In this document: positions 21,773 to 33,042 of the stretch, one piece after another
How the letters are laid out: the number at the start of each line of letters is the position of its first letter
Position numbering within the stretch: position 1 is the first letter of the stretch
Assembly (NCBI GenBank): GCA_014529385.2
Contig: CM043954.1
Location: forward strand, 97,552,247 to 97,616,246
DNA length: 64,000 nt
Source: Adiantum capillus-veneris
Taxonomy: Eukaryota; Streptophyta; Polypodiopsida; Polypodiales; Pteridaceae
Direction of reading: 5' to 3'
The notes under the pieces: model-generated
Database searches by the model: none
What the model saw: only the letters and a program-made list of their open reading frames with translations
Told to the model about the DNA's origin: nothing
Made by a program: the position numbers and the translations under genes

Positions 21773-21986
21773 TGTGGTAGTGATCTGTGTGAACACACTC
21801 AGGACCGCCATGGCATTTTTCCCCTCACTAGGAGGTTTTTTCCCCCGTGCATTGGATATACGCCCATAATTCTAGGGCTATATATCTTTTCATTGCATAC
21901 TTAGTAAAACACTCTCTATTGTGTACCTTGAGCTTCCTTTGTCTTCTCCAATCTATGTGTGTTTTCCTGCAACCCTAATTCCAACA
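21773..21986 (+). mobile_element. 5' LTR of copia element C1 (first ~14 bp missing)
   Basis: Starts at TGTGGTAGTGAT, which is internal to the family LTR: the complete copy at 6051 has TGTTACCATATACA before it. It ends CCTAATTCCAACA. A TATA-like GGGCTATATATC is at about 21867-21878. The missing edge means no target-site duplication can be read. Confidence 0.85.
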
Positions 21987-21988
21987 AT

Positions 21989-22000
21989 TGGTATCATAGC
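21989..22000 (+). other. Primer-binding site of C1 (initiator-Met-tRNA type)
   Basis: TGGTATCATAGC two bases after the LTR end, one mismatch from the TGGTATCAGAGC standard of plant copia elements, which pairs with initiator methionyl-tRNA. The same site occurs in C2 (reverse, 60230-60241). Confidence 0.85.
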
Positions 22001-22321
22001 AGGTTGCGTCCTCTCGGGCTTAGTCGCCAGCAGCTATAGCACATGCCTGCTCACCGTGTTCGTAGGTCGACAAATATTCTAGGTAAGCTCAAAGAGCTTA
22101 GCCTTATCAATTTCTTATTCGGGCTCATTTCGGCTCCGTTTCCACTACAGGCAGTACTACGCAGGCTATTTCATCATTTTGTGCAAAAATTTTGTTAGTG
22201 TCATTTTTTGCATAATTGGTCCCTTAAAAGTCTTCTACGGTTTGTGCTTTATGGCAAGTGTTGTTCCTGCTTCATTTCTCCTCTTTTCGGGCAATTTTTA
22301 CATCAGGTGTAGGCATTCGCC

Positions 22322-23384
22322 ATGGCCGACAACAACACAAATGTGTTCAAGATGTTTGCTCCTGAGGACAGACTGGATGGGGACCATTACCCTATGCGGT
22401 CTTACATGATATAACATGTTATTGTGTCAAGGGTGTCTAGAATATTGTGCAAGGCATTGATGTACGTCTTGGTTCTAAGGATACAGGCGATATTGAGGAT
22501 GTTGCAGGTCTTGCTGCAAGGATTGCTGATGTTAGAGTTGTTTTGCCTACGGCTGAGAAAGCTCATTGGGATTAAAAGATGCACAATCTCATGCAGTGAT
22601 TGCATTGTCTGTGAAGCGTACTATTACTCCTCACATTTGTTCAGCAAAATCTACAAAATAGGCTTGGGATATTCTAGCTAGTCTTTATGCAAGTCGCAAT
22701 GAGGCTAAAATTATATTACTGCGTAAAGAGCTAGAGTTGAAGATTATGCATGAGGAAGATGATATGAACACTTTCCTTGCTAGTGTTAAGGACAATGAGC
22801 AACTTATTTCTCTAGGTGAAGTCATTTTAGACAATTCTCTTGTGCAGACTGTTCTTGATGCCTTGCCAGATTCTTACCAGACTTTTGCTAGTACTTCGAG
22901 ACTCATGACCCAAGGAAATCCTGAAGTTGTCAAGTTTGATGCATTGTGCACATTGCTGTTGTTGCAAGGTCACTTTCCCAGGACTAGATAGCGTGCAGTT
23001 GAACAGGCTTTTATTGTTGCTCAAAGAAAAGGTGGTAACAGCAATGCAACCACGTCTCATGGTTCTTTTGGAAGGGGAAAATCATTTGTTTCTAATGCTT
23101 CTGCTAGCAGTAATTTGTCTGGGAATTTTAGTGATAAGGGCAAAAAGAAGATGCGTTGCCATTATTGTGAAGCTAATGATCACTTGATCAAGCCATGTCC
23201 TAAGCTGAAGGCCAAAGAGACTAAGAAGAAAGAGGGTGGTTCCACTACAAATGCTGGTTCCACTACAAGTGCAGCTATTGTTGAGTCTTCTATGAAAGGA
23301 GACTGTGACGCTGATGTTGATGCAGAATGGGCTTTTAGTGCAGAGTGTACCTATAATCCTATTGTCCACGATGCATGCCCATGA
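22322..23384 (+). pseudogene. gag: C1 gag with zinc knuckle
   Basis: Starts at ATG 22322 (MADNNTNVFKMFAPEDRLDG), the same start as in C2 and C3. An early stop and shifts break the first 130 codons. The open part at 22737-22991 has the copia gag (UBN2-type) core: MHEEDDMNTFLASVKD, LVQTVLDALPDSYQTF, SRLMTQGNPEV. A further open part at 23115-23384 has the CCHC knuckle CHYCEANDHLIKPC. It ends at AECTYNPIVHDAC, where in C2 the protease begins. Gag would package element RNA into particles; this copy cannot. Confidence 0.85.
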
Positions 23385-25015
23385 AAACTCCATCCTTGGG
23401 AAATTACCTTCACTTTGTGACTTGTATTGATGATTACTCTAGGCATGCATGGGTGTATCCACTTAAAGCGAAGTCCGAAGTTTTTATGTGCTTCAAACAA
23501 TTTCTGGCTACAGCTAAAAATGAATCGAAATGTACTATGGGCACCCTCCGTTTCGATCAAGGGGGGGAGTATATGTCTCATGAATTTAATGCATTTCTTG
23601 CTAGTCATGGGATAAAACACCAATGTACAGTGCCTTATACACCTCTGCAAAATGGTATTGCTAAGAGGAAAAATAGGTCACTTATGAAAATGGCACGGTG
23701 TATGGTCAAAAGTCAAGCTTTGCCACATTTGTTTTGGCTTGAGGTCATCATGTGTGGCATTTATGTACTTAACAGGTGTACTACAAAAGCTTTCCAGTCT
23801 ATTACTCCATATGAGTCATGGCATGATAGAAAGCCTTCTATTGAGCACATGCATGTTTTTGGTTGTTTGTCATATGCTTTGATGCCACAAACACAGCGCA
23901 GAAAATTGGATGATAAGGCTGTCAAATGTATTTTTGTTGGTTATAGTGCTGAAAGCAAAGGTTATAGGTTATATCATCCGCAAACAAAGCATATCTTGGT
24001 CTCACCGGATGTTGTATTTGTGGAAGATTATATTCAGCCCTTGTTGTCATGTACTAGAGATAGTATTGTCAGCTCACAAGACATTTATGAAACTTTGTTG
24101 CCTCTTTTTAGTGGTGGGATTTCAAATGTAAACTCCAATGAGGCAAACGTACAGCCTATGGGGGTTTTCGAAAATGCTACAGATCAGCCTATTATTGATG
24201 CAGATGTACATGATGTACTTGATGAGGAAAGCGCTAAGAATGAGCAGGCTAGAGGTATGCCAAAATGGCTCCTGCATACTTTGCATGACAATAAATTGGA
24301 TGCACCTTTGTCTAGGCGTACTCGTTCAGGTTCTTGCTATGCATCTCATACATCAGATTCTTATGCTTTGGTTGTGTCTAGCTTACATGATGTTGAGGAA
24401 CCTCTGTCTTTTGCTGAAGCACAGAATTCAAAAAATTGGATGGCTGCCATGCAATCAGAATATGATGCACTTCTAGAAAATGACAAGCGAACTTTATGTG
24501 ATTTGCCTCTTGGTAAAAAGGCCATTGGTACAAAGTGGGTTTACAAGTTGAAACGCAAGCTGGATGGTGAGGTTGATTGCCATAAGGCTCAACTTTTTGC
24601 AAAAGGCTATGCGCAACAAAATGGCATAGATTATGGAGAAACGTTTTCTCCCACTTTTCGTATGACTACTGTTTGTTTTCTATGTGCATTGGCAGCTCAT
24701 TTTGGTTGGAATGTACATCAATTGGATATTTTTACTTCTTTCTTGAATGCTGGCATATTTGAGGAAGTTTATGTAACGTGGCCTCACGGTTATGTCAAGA
24801 AAGGACAAGAGGAAAAAGTGTGTAGATGTAAGAAGGCTTTGTATGGGTTGAAGCAATCTCCTCGTGCTTGGTATGAGAAATCTGACACTCATTTGGTCAA
24901 ACGAGGCTTTCGTAACAGTCCAACAGAAAGAACATTGTATGTAAAGAGTGAGGGTGATGTACTTCTCATTGTAGTTCTTTATGTAGATGATTTGCTGATC
25001 ACTGGACCAAAATGA
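23375..25015 (+). pseudogene. pol: C1 integrase core and reverse transcriptase (protease deleted)
   Basis: A 546-residue open frame. It begins at the integrase core (MKTPSLGNYLHFVTCIDDYS; first Asp in the DDYSRHAW region), has the second Asp in RFDQGGEY, but the Glu motif reads AKRKNR in place of AERKNR, so the DDE triad is broken. A hinge follows, then RT: KAIGTKWVYKLKRKLDGEVD, YGETFSPTFRMTTV, ALYGLKQSPRAWYEK and intact YVDD in VVLYVDDLLITGP. Compared with C2, about 200 residues between the zinc knuckle and this start are missing: the protease (DSGATKH) and the HHCC zinc part of integrase. The frame ends by a shift just after RT motif YVDD. Confidence 0.9.
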
Positions 25016-25918
25016 AAGACATATTGCTGAATTTAAGTTTGATTTGAATGCTACTTCAAGATGAAAGATTTGGGGCTGTTGCATCATTACTTGGGTATAT
25101 AGTTGAAGCAGTGTGATGGTGGTATTGCCTTGTGTCAGAAAAGTTACCTAGAGACATTGCTATGTAAGTTTGGACTTGAGGATTGCAAACCTCCCATGGA
25201 AACAAGTTTGACATTGGGTCTTCATGATGATGGTGATCCTGCAGATGTCACTCTTTACCAAACTACTATTGGATGCCTCATTTATGTATGCAACACGAGG
25301 CCAGATATTTAATTTGCAGTCTCACATGTCATCAGATTTATGCATAGCCCAAGGTCTAAGCATTGGTAGACTGTCAAGAGGATTTTACGCTAGTTGAGTG
25401 GCACTTTACATCTTGGCTTGTTTTATCCCAATGGGGGATCATTGCCGCCATACTTACATGCATTTTTGGACTCAGATTGGGCTGGTTGTTTTGACACGTG
25501 AGTGTCCAAAAGTGGTTTTCCTTTATGATGCTTAGAAGTTCATGTATATCATGGTTGAGCAAGAAGCAACCTACTGTGGCCACTTCTAGTTGTGAGGCTA
25601 AGTATAGGGTAGTCTTCACAAATACCATTGAGTGTGTATGGCTCAGATGCCTTATGGCTGATTTGGGTGTTGGAAAGGACACTGCCAACACTATCTACAT
25701 GACAATCAGAGCGCATTGGCAGTTGCAAGGAACCCACTTTTTCATGCTTGCATAAAGCACATTGAGGTGCATTACCACTATGTCAGGGAGAGGCTCTTAG
25801 CAGGAGAGATCATCTTGGCTTATGTGCCAACACAGGACAACCTTGCAGATCTTTTCACAAAGGTATTGTCTTGTGAGAAGTTCAAAGCTTTGGGCTTACT
25901 CCCCTTTGTGGATTGATG
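25016..25918 (+). pseudogene. C1 RT connection and RNase H, multiply broken
   Basis: Continues as MKDLGLLHHYLGI, LCQKSYLETLLCKFGLEDCK, VCNTRPDI, then RNase H: DSDWAGCFDT, SCISWLSKKQPTVATSS followed by CEAKY (catalytic Glu replaced by Lys; C2 has CEAEY), and the tail IEVHYHYVRERL...LLPFVD. Stops and shifts every 50-100 codons. RNase H would remove RNA from the RNA:DNA hybrid. Confidence 0.85.
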
Positions 25919-25978
25919 GTGTCCTCAGGGCATGGAACTCCCGTTTACTTTGTGCGCCAGCTCTCGTTCACCACATCG

Positions 25979-26012
<34 letters not shown>
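25979..26012. repeat. Poly(C) run of 34
   Basis: An uninterrupted C homopolymer just before the polypurine tract of C1. At the same place the 5.8-kb remnant has GCATCACTCC and C2 has a short C run, so this is a local expansion or an assembly artefact. Confidence 0.95.
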
Positions 26013-26021
26013 AGGGGGATT

Positions 26022-26207
26022 TTTTACCATATACATGTGGTAGTGATGTGTGTGAACACACTTAGGACCGCCGAGGCATTTTTTCCATCATTCTAGGTCT
26101 ATCTATCTTTCCATTGCACACTAACTAAAACACTCTCTATTGTGTGCCTTGAGCTTTCTTTGTCTTCTCCAAGCAGTGTGCGTTTTCTTACAACCTTAAT
26201 TCCAACA
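26022..26207 (+). mobile_element. 3' LTR of copia element C1 (internally deleted)
   Basis: Starts TTTTTACCATATACATGTGG (family start TGTTACC mutated) and ends TTAATTCCAACA. About 45 bp between CATTTTTTCC and ATTCTAGG are missing relative to the 5' LTR. The two LTRs also differ by scattered substitutions, so the insertion is old. Confidence 0.85.
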
Positions 26208-27082
26208 ATCCAATTATTTATTTTGGCTTTTAGCTATTTATTTTACTTATTTGTCAAATTTTTGGTAGAGAACTTGGACCCTTGTGTTCGAGTTCAAGTT
26301 ATCAGTGTTTGAATCCATGGGTCGGCAATCAAGGCAAATGTATCTGGTAGGGAACCAGTCACATGTATCTAAAATGATATGGTTGAGTGCACCAATCCAG
26401 TGTTGTTCAACACGACATATTCAAACGTTCATTATCTGGACTATTTTGGACATGATGTCTGCAATTCATGAATGGGGATTCTTGGGCGTGATGTATGGTC
26501 TACAGTTTCATTTTCTAAAAGGCAACTAATTCTCAACATTGCATTCTTCTAAGCTTCAAACTTATGAATGACCAAAAGTAGGATATTTGTAGGTTAGAAC
26601 GGAAATTAGCTTAAGATCCAAATCCAAAGAGGAAGACCAAGCCATAATCTTTAAGAAATTTAATAAATTTAAAGATCCTCTTAGTCATGGGGGTGGACTA
26701 TTCACATAGTTATAGCTCCTCATTAATTAAAAGGGTTCCTACCCTTTTGTTGAAGTGTAAACTATGTTCCAACTATAGTAGCAAAAAAGTTCCCCCTCTA
26801 TCCTAAGGCCCAGTGTCCCAACAATATTACCCCTCAAGAGCACCTATGGTCCTCCATCACAGGCTCAAGAAATTGGAGATGAGGCACAAGAAAACCATGG
26901 CCATCAAACCATTGATTGCACACACGCATTGGTTTGATTTGGTAAGAAGCAAGTAGAGTCTTTGGTAGGAACTCAAATACTACCTTTTGGTCCATGGATC
27001 TAGATCTCTTTGTCTTTTATAGTCTCTTCATGTCTACTAGCACAACTACTTTGGTGCTGCTTTAACGAGAGCGAGAGAGAGA

Positions 27083-27116
<34 letters not shown>

Positions 27117-27129
27117 CTGAGAAACCTTG
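26208..27129. other. No gene; one (GA)n tract at 27067-27117
   Basis: Unassigned DNA. The interrupted (GA)n tract immediately precedes the telomere-like block. Confidence 0.5.
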
Positions 27130-28030
27130 AACCATACGTCCTTTAACCCTATCAACTTAAACCCTAATACCCTAAGTGCTAAGCCTTAAACCCTAGGCCC
27201 TAAATAATATACCCTAAACCTTAAACCCTAGACCCTAGATCCTAAACCCTAAACCTTAAGGCCCAAATTCGAAATCCTAAAACTTGAACTCTGAAACCTA
27301 AATCCTAAAAAACAAACCCTAAATCCTAAACCCTAAGCCTCAAACCCTAATACACTATCATAGGTGATATGTTATAAACCATATCCTCCAAACCCTGAAC
27401 CATAGATCCTATACCCTAAACCTTAAGGCCCAAATTCTAAACCCTAATCATTGAGATCTAAATCCTAAAGCCTATAACTTTGATACCCTTAGTGCTAATT
27501 AATAAGCTTTGTGCCCCAAATCCTAAACCCTTAGCCATGAACCCTAAATAATAAACCCACAGCTCTATATCCTAAACTCTAACTCTAATATCCTCAACCT
27601 TAAGGCCCAAATTCAGGGGCCTAAACCCTAACCCCTAGGATCGTTGACCTTAGCCCCAAAGCATGACCTTAATGCATAAATCCTAAGGCCTAAAATTCCA
27701 ATTCTAAATTACAAGCCATAAGCCATAAACCCAAAGCCCCAAATTATGGCTTTTAACCCTAAACTTCAAACGCTAAGCTTCAATTACCAAAAATTTATAA
27801 TCTGCTCCCTAAGGTCCCAAATTTAAGGTCCTTAACCCTAAAGTTCAAACTCTAACCCTTAACCTCAAACCCTAACCTTCACCTCAAACCCAAAACCATC
27901 TAGGACAAACTTCAAATGTTAAACTAAGCGTTAAGTTCCAAACCCTTAAACTCCATAAACTTAGAATTCTAAATATAAGTCCCAAATTCCAACCCGTACA
28001 GCCTATACTCTAATCCCCAAGCCCTAAATG
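27130..28030. repeat. Degenerate telomere-like (CCCTAAA)n block
   Basis: About 900 bp built from variants of AACCCTAAA/CCTAAACC with many substitutions (CCCTAAACCTTAAACCCTAG, AAACCCTAAATCCTAAACCC). CCCTAAA is the complement of the plant telomere unit TTTAGGG. The decay and internal position point to an old interstitial telomeric-type satellite, not a chromosome end. Sparse ORFs are absent, as expected of a repeat with regular stops. Confidence 0.85.
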
Positions 28031-28039
28031 TGTTAATCA

Positions 28040-30365
28040 AAACTATGGTAAATCTTAAGATTTACATAGGTATACATAGTGCTAAAACTCATGGAATTTG
28101 ATTGTTGGTCGAGTTTTCCTTCAAAGTCTTCCATCACATTCAATATTATGGATACATTGACACCCCTTAAAAAATATGAGAGTTGATAGCACATGGTAAT
28201 GTCTATATATTTTACATGAACTCATGTGGACTCTAATCTATAGCATCAATAAGCTTGGTGCAAGAAATTTGAACAACTCTCATGCGAATTGAATGATAGC
28301 TAGGTTGGTTTGCAAAGTTTTAAGATTTTTCATGTGCCTTAAGATATATTACAAATATGTGGACTAAAATTGATGTGAGCTCATGTGTTTAACTTGAAAG
28401 TTGATCAAGTTTCCTTGAAATGTTTGAATATGATACCACACAAGTTCCATTGCGCTTGAGCTCATGTGAACTCTAGTGAAGTGCCTCATTAACCTTGGTG
28501 TTTTTATCAAAACATCATTCCATGACAACTAGAGCACCACCCAAATTTCATTATATCTTTATGCTTAGGGAGAGCTTGTTATCTTTATCATAAATATACA
28601 TATTGGTGTTCAAATTCATTCACTGGTATGGATACCTTCCCACCCTAAAAAAGGATGAGGGTTGATAGCACATGGTAATGTATGAGATTTGGATGGCTGG
28701 ACAAAGCTCATGGGAGTGGAGTAATAGATAAGTCGGCTTGCAAAGGTTTAAGATTTTTCCATGTTCTTGAAGATATGTTACAAATATGTGCACTAATATT
28801 GATGTGAACTCGTGTATTGAAGCCCTTGATATGATTATAAAAACTATGTTACACTCAAACTAAGTTTACATAGTGCCTTGCCAATGCTTGATAGTTTGAA
28901 GGCACTAACATCCTGCAAGGGATGAAGGTTAGCACATAGTGAGGCCTATGCATGTGATTTGGACAATTCGCCAAATCTCATGGAGCTTGAAAGTTGATCA
29001 AGTTTCCTTGAAATGATTGAATATGCTACCACATAGATTCCATTGCACTTGAGCACATGTGAACTCTAGTGAATTGCCTCATTGACCTCAGTGCTTTTAT
29101 CAAATCATAGTTCCATGAGAATTCAAGGGCCACCTATTCTCAAATATCTTGATGCTTAGGAAATCTTGTTATCTTTATCATAAGTATACATATTGGTGTT
29201 CGAATTTGTTCACTAGTATGGATACCTTGCCACCCTCATAAAGGATGAGGGCTTATAGACCATGGTAACATTTGCAATTTGGACAGCTTGCCAAATCTCA
29301 TGGGAGTTGACTGATAGCTATGTTTTCTTGCAAATCTTCAATATGTTGCCATGTGGTTTTGACCCGTGTTACAAATATGTGCACTACAACCAATGTGAGC
29401 TCATGTTTTGAAGCCCTTAATGTGGTAATGTAACTATGGTGAATTCAAACTACATTTTCATATGTCATTGCCAATGATAGTTTGGATGCATTGAATTTCT
29501 ACAAGGGATGAGGGTTGATAGCACGGAATGTAAACTATGCATGTGATATGGAGGGCTAGCCAAATCATGGAACTCAATGAGGTATGGATGGCTAGCCAAA
29601 TCTCATGGAACTCAATGGCTAGGTGGGTTATATTCAGGTTATATTGCAATGATGATTGAATACACTAGCACCAAGATTCCTTTTCACTAGAGCTCAAGTG
29701 ACCTCTAGTGCAGTGTCTCATTAAGCTTGATGCTTTTATCAAACAATACTTCCATGAGAATCGGACAATGGTCCAAATCTCAATTGTATTGATGATAAAG
29801 GAAAGGTTGTCATCTTCAACTTGAGTATGCATATTGGTGTAATAGCTATCTTTCAAACTAAGCTAGGTAAGTTCAAACTAAGTTCATATAGTGCCTTGCT
29901 AATGTTTGATAGTTTGGATGCATTGACATCATTCAAGGAATCAAGGTTGATAGCACAGAGGGAGACCTATGCATCAGATTTAGATGACTTACCAAATCTC
30001 ATGGCATTTGATAGTTGATCAATTTTTTTGCAAAGATTGAATATCATACCACAAAGATTTCATTTCACTTCAGCTCGTGTGAACTCTAGCAAAGTGACTC
30101 ATTAACCTTGGTCCTTCTATCAAAACATAGTTCCATGAGAATTGGATGGCCACCAAAATCACAAATATAAGTTTATTATCGGGGAAGCTTGCTATCTTCA
30201 GCATGATGATTCCATTGTACTTGAGATCATGTGCACTCTAGAGAACTCCTCATTAACCTGGGTACTTCTATCAAAACATAGTTCAATGAGAATTGGATGG
30301 ACACCTAAATCTCAAATATCGTGATGCTTAGAGAAATCTTGTTATCTTTAGCATAAGTATGCATA
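28040..30365. repeat. Satellite-like array of diverged ~600-bp units
   Basis: Recurring blocks appear in fixed order. GGTTGATAGCACA-like sites are at about 28170, 28660, 28925, 29250, 29515 and 29950. CAAATCTCATGG-like sites follow them. TCAAAACATAGTTCCATGAGAATT-like sites (first 20 bases shared) recur near 28506, 29100, 29740, 30120 and 30270, and GTGAACTCTAG sites precede each. Unit length is near 600 bp with shortened units at the right end. No coding potential. Confidence 0.75.
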
Positions 30366-31570
30366 TTAGACTTTGTAGTAAGGCTACGGGGCTATACAAG
30401 ACTGAATTTGCATGGCCACCTTGGTGGATGTGCTCTTGAGGACCTTCTCTCCAAGTTGGACCATACTTGGTTCGGGCGCCCAAGCACTCTTGGACCACCC
30501 ATCGATCGGTGTCCAGTGTGGACATACCGGCCGGCCCGGGTGGGGCTCAGACCACCTTGGCTAGAGAGGTAGCCTCCACCAGGTAGAGAATGGCTAGCCT
30601 TTGGCCACCTCTTTTAGATAATTCACGAGCTACCAAACAGCACCTCTTTAGTAGCCGGGACAATTTTGGACTAGGCCCAAGGTAGGTCGTCCAGTGGCTA
30701 GCCAGGTGACTAGTGGCTCAACTCATCAGTGGATTTACTAGGCCACCACTATCACATATTTGTTGTTTATAGGGGTTGCCTTGGTTAGATATTTCCACTA
30801 GCAGCAGATATGTGGTGGCCGTGTGATGGCCTTGGCATGTGGATATATACAACATCATGTGGACAGCCTTGAGGCTAGGGACAGTCGTGAGAGTCTAGCT
30901 AGAGTTTTGTGATTCTTGCCATATTCTTGCTATAGCCTTACCACTATGTGTGTCATCATCTAGAGCACCTGCCTTGCACTCTTGGGCAATAGCCTTGGAG
31001 CACTCCACCTTGTTTGTCTGCAGAGTTGGGCATGTGAGCCTTGTATTCATGTCTTCTAGTTACATTGTGGTTTTCAGTAGTGCTACACCCATTGCACTCT
31101 CTATTGCACCTCAACCTCTACATCACATTGTACCTTGTTGTGTAGTCGTGGACTGGGCAGAGTTGGCCACATCCAAACTAGTCGTGTATGGTCATTTGGT
31201 TATGTACAGGGTGCTGCCTTGGAGGGCTTATGGTTGTCAATTATCTATTGTCTCAATTCTTGTTCATTGTTGAGTTCTTGTTCACTACCATTTTCATGTT
31301 TTCACATTATCTATTGGTTTGAGCTAGCTTGTGAGTCCATATGCATATTGCATGTGGACCCCACCACTGTAGAGCACTGTGTGCACCATTTCCATCTACA
31401 TTTGCTCTCATTTTTTGGCACGCACATTGGGATAGCTTTATCAGGTCTTGCAAGCTAGCCCAATCACCTAAGAAGTTATATTGAGACAAGCAAATAGTGT
31501 GGCCACATTCTAGGGTGCTATAGGCAGTTGTAGTCGCTTCAACCATCTACCCTAAATTTTAGCCTAAATT
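30366..31570. other. Unassigned, GC-richer stretch
   Basis: Begins at a sharp break from the satellite array (TTTGTAGTAAGGC). Contains GGCCACC/GGTGGCC-type motifs and CCGGCCGGCCCGGGTGGGG at 30520-30540. Two overlapping plus-strand ORFs of 107 codons (30950-31458) are rich in Ser, Cys, His and Val but show no domain. Its right edge is the truncated end of gypsy element G4. Confidence 0.4.
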
Positions 31571-31930
31571 TTAGGAAACCCCTTTTTTGCATCTATGCAT
31601 GCGTGTTACTTGCTCTAAGTCAAGTGGAGCACATATATGATGGTGGATGCATTTACCTATTTGAGTTACACAAACACGCAGTTTGCCATTCTTTTTCTGT
31701 ACCACCACAATAGGGGACACAAAATCCGTGTATTCAATCTCGTAGATAAACTCGACATCCTTCAGTTTGTCTATCTCTTCCTTAATTTTCTTGGCAAAAG
31801 TCTCATTGTACACGTAAGGACGTTGTCTGCGTGGTCTGGCATCACTCTTAAGGGGTATCGTGTACTGACAAATCTCAGGATCTATCCCCTTCAGATCTTT
31901 GTATGACCATGCAAAGACATCTTTGTATCG
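31571..31930 (-). pseudogene. Gypsy element G4, start of reverse transcriptase
   Basis: On the minus strand, FAWSYKDLKGIDPEICQYTI, then KSDARPRRQRPYVYNETFAK and EFIYEIEYTDFVSPIVVVQK followed by KNGKLRVCV: the canonical N-terminal RT region of plant gypsy elements (usually W-V-S-P-I-V-x-V-x-K-K-N-G-K-L-R-x-C-V-D). The reading is frameshifted directly after CV, where DYRKLN is expected, and the element stops at about 31.57 kb, so the palm, RNase H and integrase are lost. It is the truncated 3' end of G4, whose gag and protease lie at higher coordinates. Confidence 0.85.
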
Positions 31931-33042
31931 TCTGAGCGTATTGACTAGAAGTTTCTCTTCTTCGTCAGTAAGGTCGGTGGTGATGTATGCCGGTTTAGGC
32001 TCCTCCCCTTGTTCTGCTAAGTTGATGCATTTGGCTTTTTCAAGCTCATTATATGAAGTTCTTGGTTCTTTGGGATCTCATTTGGGTTTTTGTACCACTA
32101 TTTTCCTATCCTGAATGGTATACTTCTTATAGTGGGAAGGTGCGTCGAATTTATCATCATTTGATTCCGCGTCAGTTTCCATTTCTGTTGTCCAAACTTC
32201 CTTCAAGGCTCATTTCAGTTCATTGTATTTGATTTTGCGCTCCATTTTGGACAACTTCATCGATTTTTTGGAATTGCTCTCCTTTTTTGGTTTTTCTGTG
32301 TTCACCTTTTCTTATTTTGTTTTGGTTGAGTCAGGTTTCATGTATCTCTTTCATATCCTGTCTTTAAGGTAGTCCGTTGCTTTGACTAACTTTAAGTACT
32401 GCGTTTTGTCACTTAACAAAGGTATTGAGTCCTCGTTGTGCTTATTTTGGTTGTTTCTGCATTTATCTTGATATCTACATTGTCTTCAAGGATTTTGGTT
32501 CGGAAAATCGTACTAGATCACCCGTCAATCCTTCCGTTTGATGCTCTGACTTGAGCTACTAGACGACTCGTCATTTGCGTTATCCTCTATCAACTTATCA
32601 ATCGAGTCTTGGAAATCTTCTTCGTCCGTTAGGTTAAGCTCTCTTACTGACATTTCATCCACTATGCATCGGCACTCGGCAACCCTCTCCTTGCCAGTGA
32701 CTTCCCTCTCTAACTTCGGATTTAGGCTGACATCCAACATTTGGAATGGAATGATATCATATCCTTCCTCATCAAATAATTTGGTGAGGGTCACCTCGTT
32801 TACACAAACATCAAGAATGGCTAATATCTATTGCTATCCAAAAGGCTCAAACATTTCTTCTGGAAAAGGCTCTGGTATATAGGCCTCGTCTTGTGCAGTC
32901 CTATCAAGAATGCGATTCTCCCTTTTTAAACTTCCACCTTCGAAAGCTTCTCATGTCCACTGGTGAGCTTTGTTCTGTAGCCAAGCCAGTATTCCTCCTT
33001 CCTGGTTAGTTGTGGAGTTCAAGTCTTCTCCTGGGGTTCGTT
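31931..33042 (-). pseudogene. G4 protease-RT linker
   Basis: Coding-like minus-strand pieces of low conservation, e.g. an ORF at 32525-32794 with FDEEGYDIIPFQMLDVSLNP and an acidic Ser-rich end (DESSSSSSQSIKRKD). Linkers of this kind are common in large gypsy polyproteins. No independent gene is supported. Confidence 0.5.

Noticed and set aside
21989-22000. tRNA gene
   Set aside because: The match to initiator tRNA is confined to the primer-binding site beside the LTR; no cloverleaf follows.
27130-30365. CRISPR-like array
   Set aside because: The repeats are degenerate telomere units and 600-bp satellite-like units with no short constant repeat and variable spacer pattern; the DNA is eukaryotic.
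30950-31458. Two overlapping ORFs of 107 codons as a host gene
   Set aside because: No domain, biased composition, different frames of the same DNA, and no supporting context.
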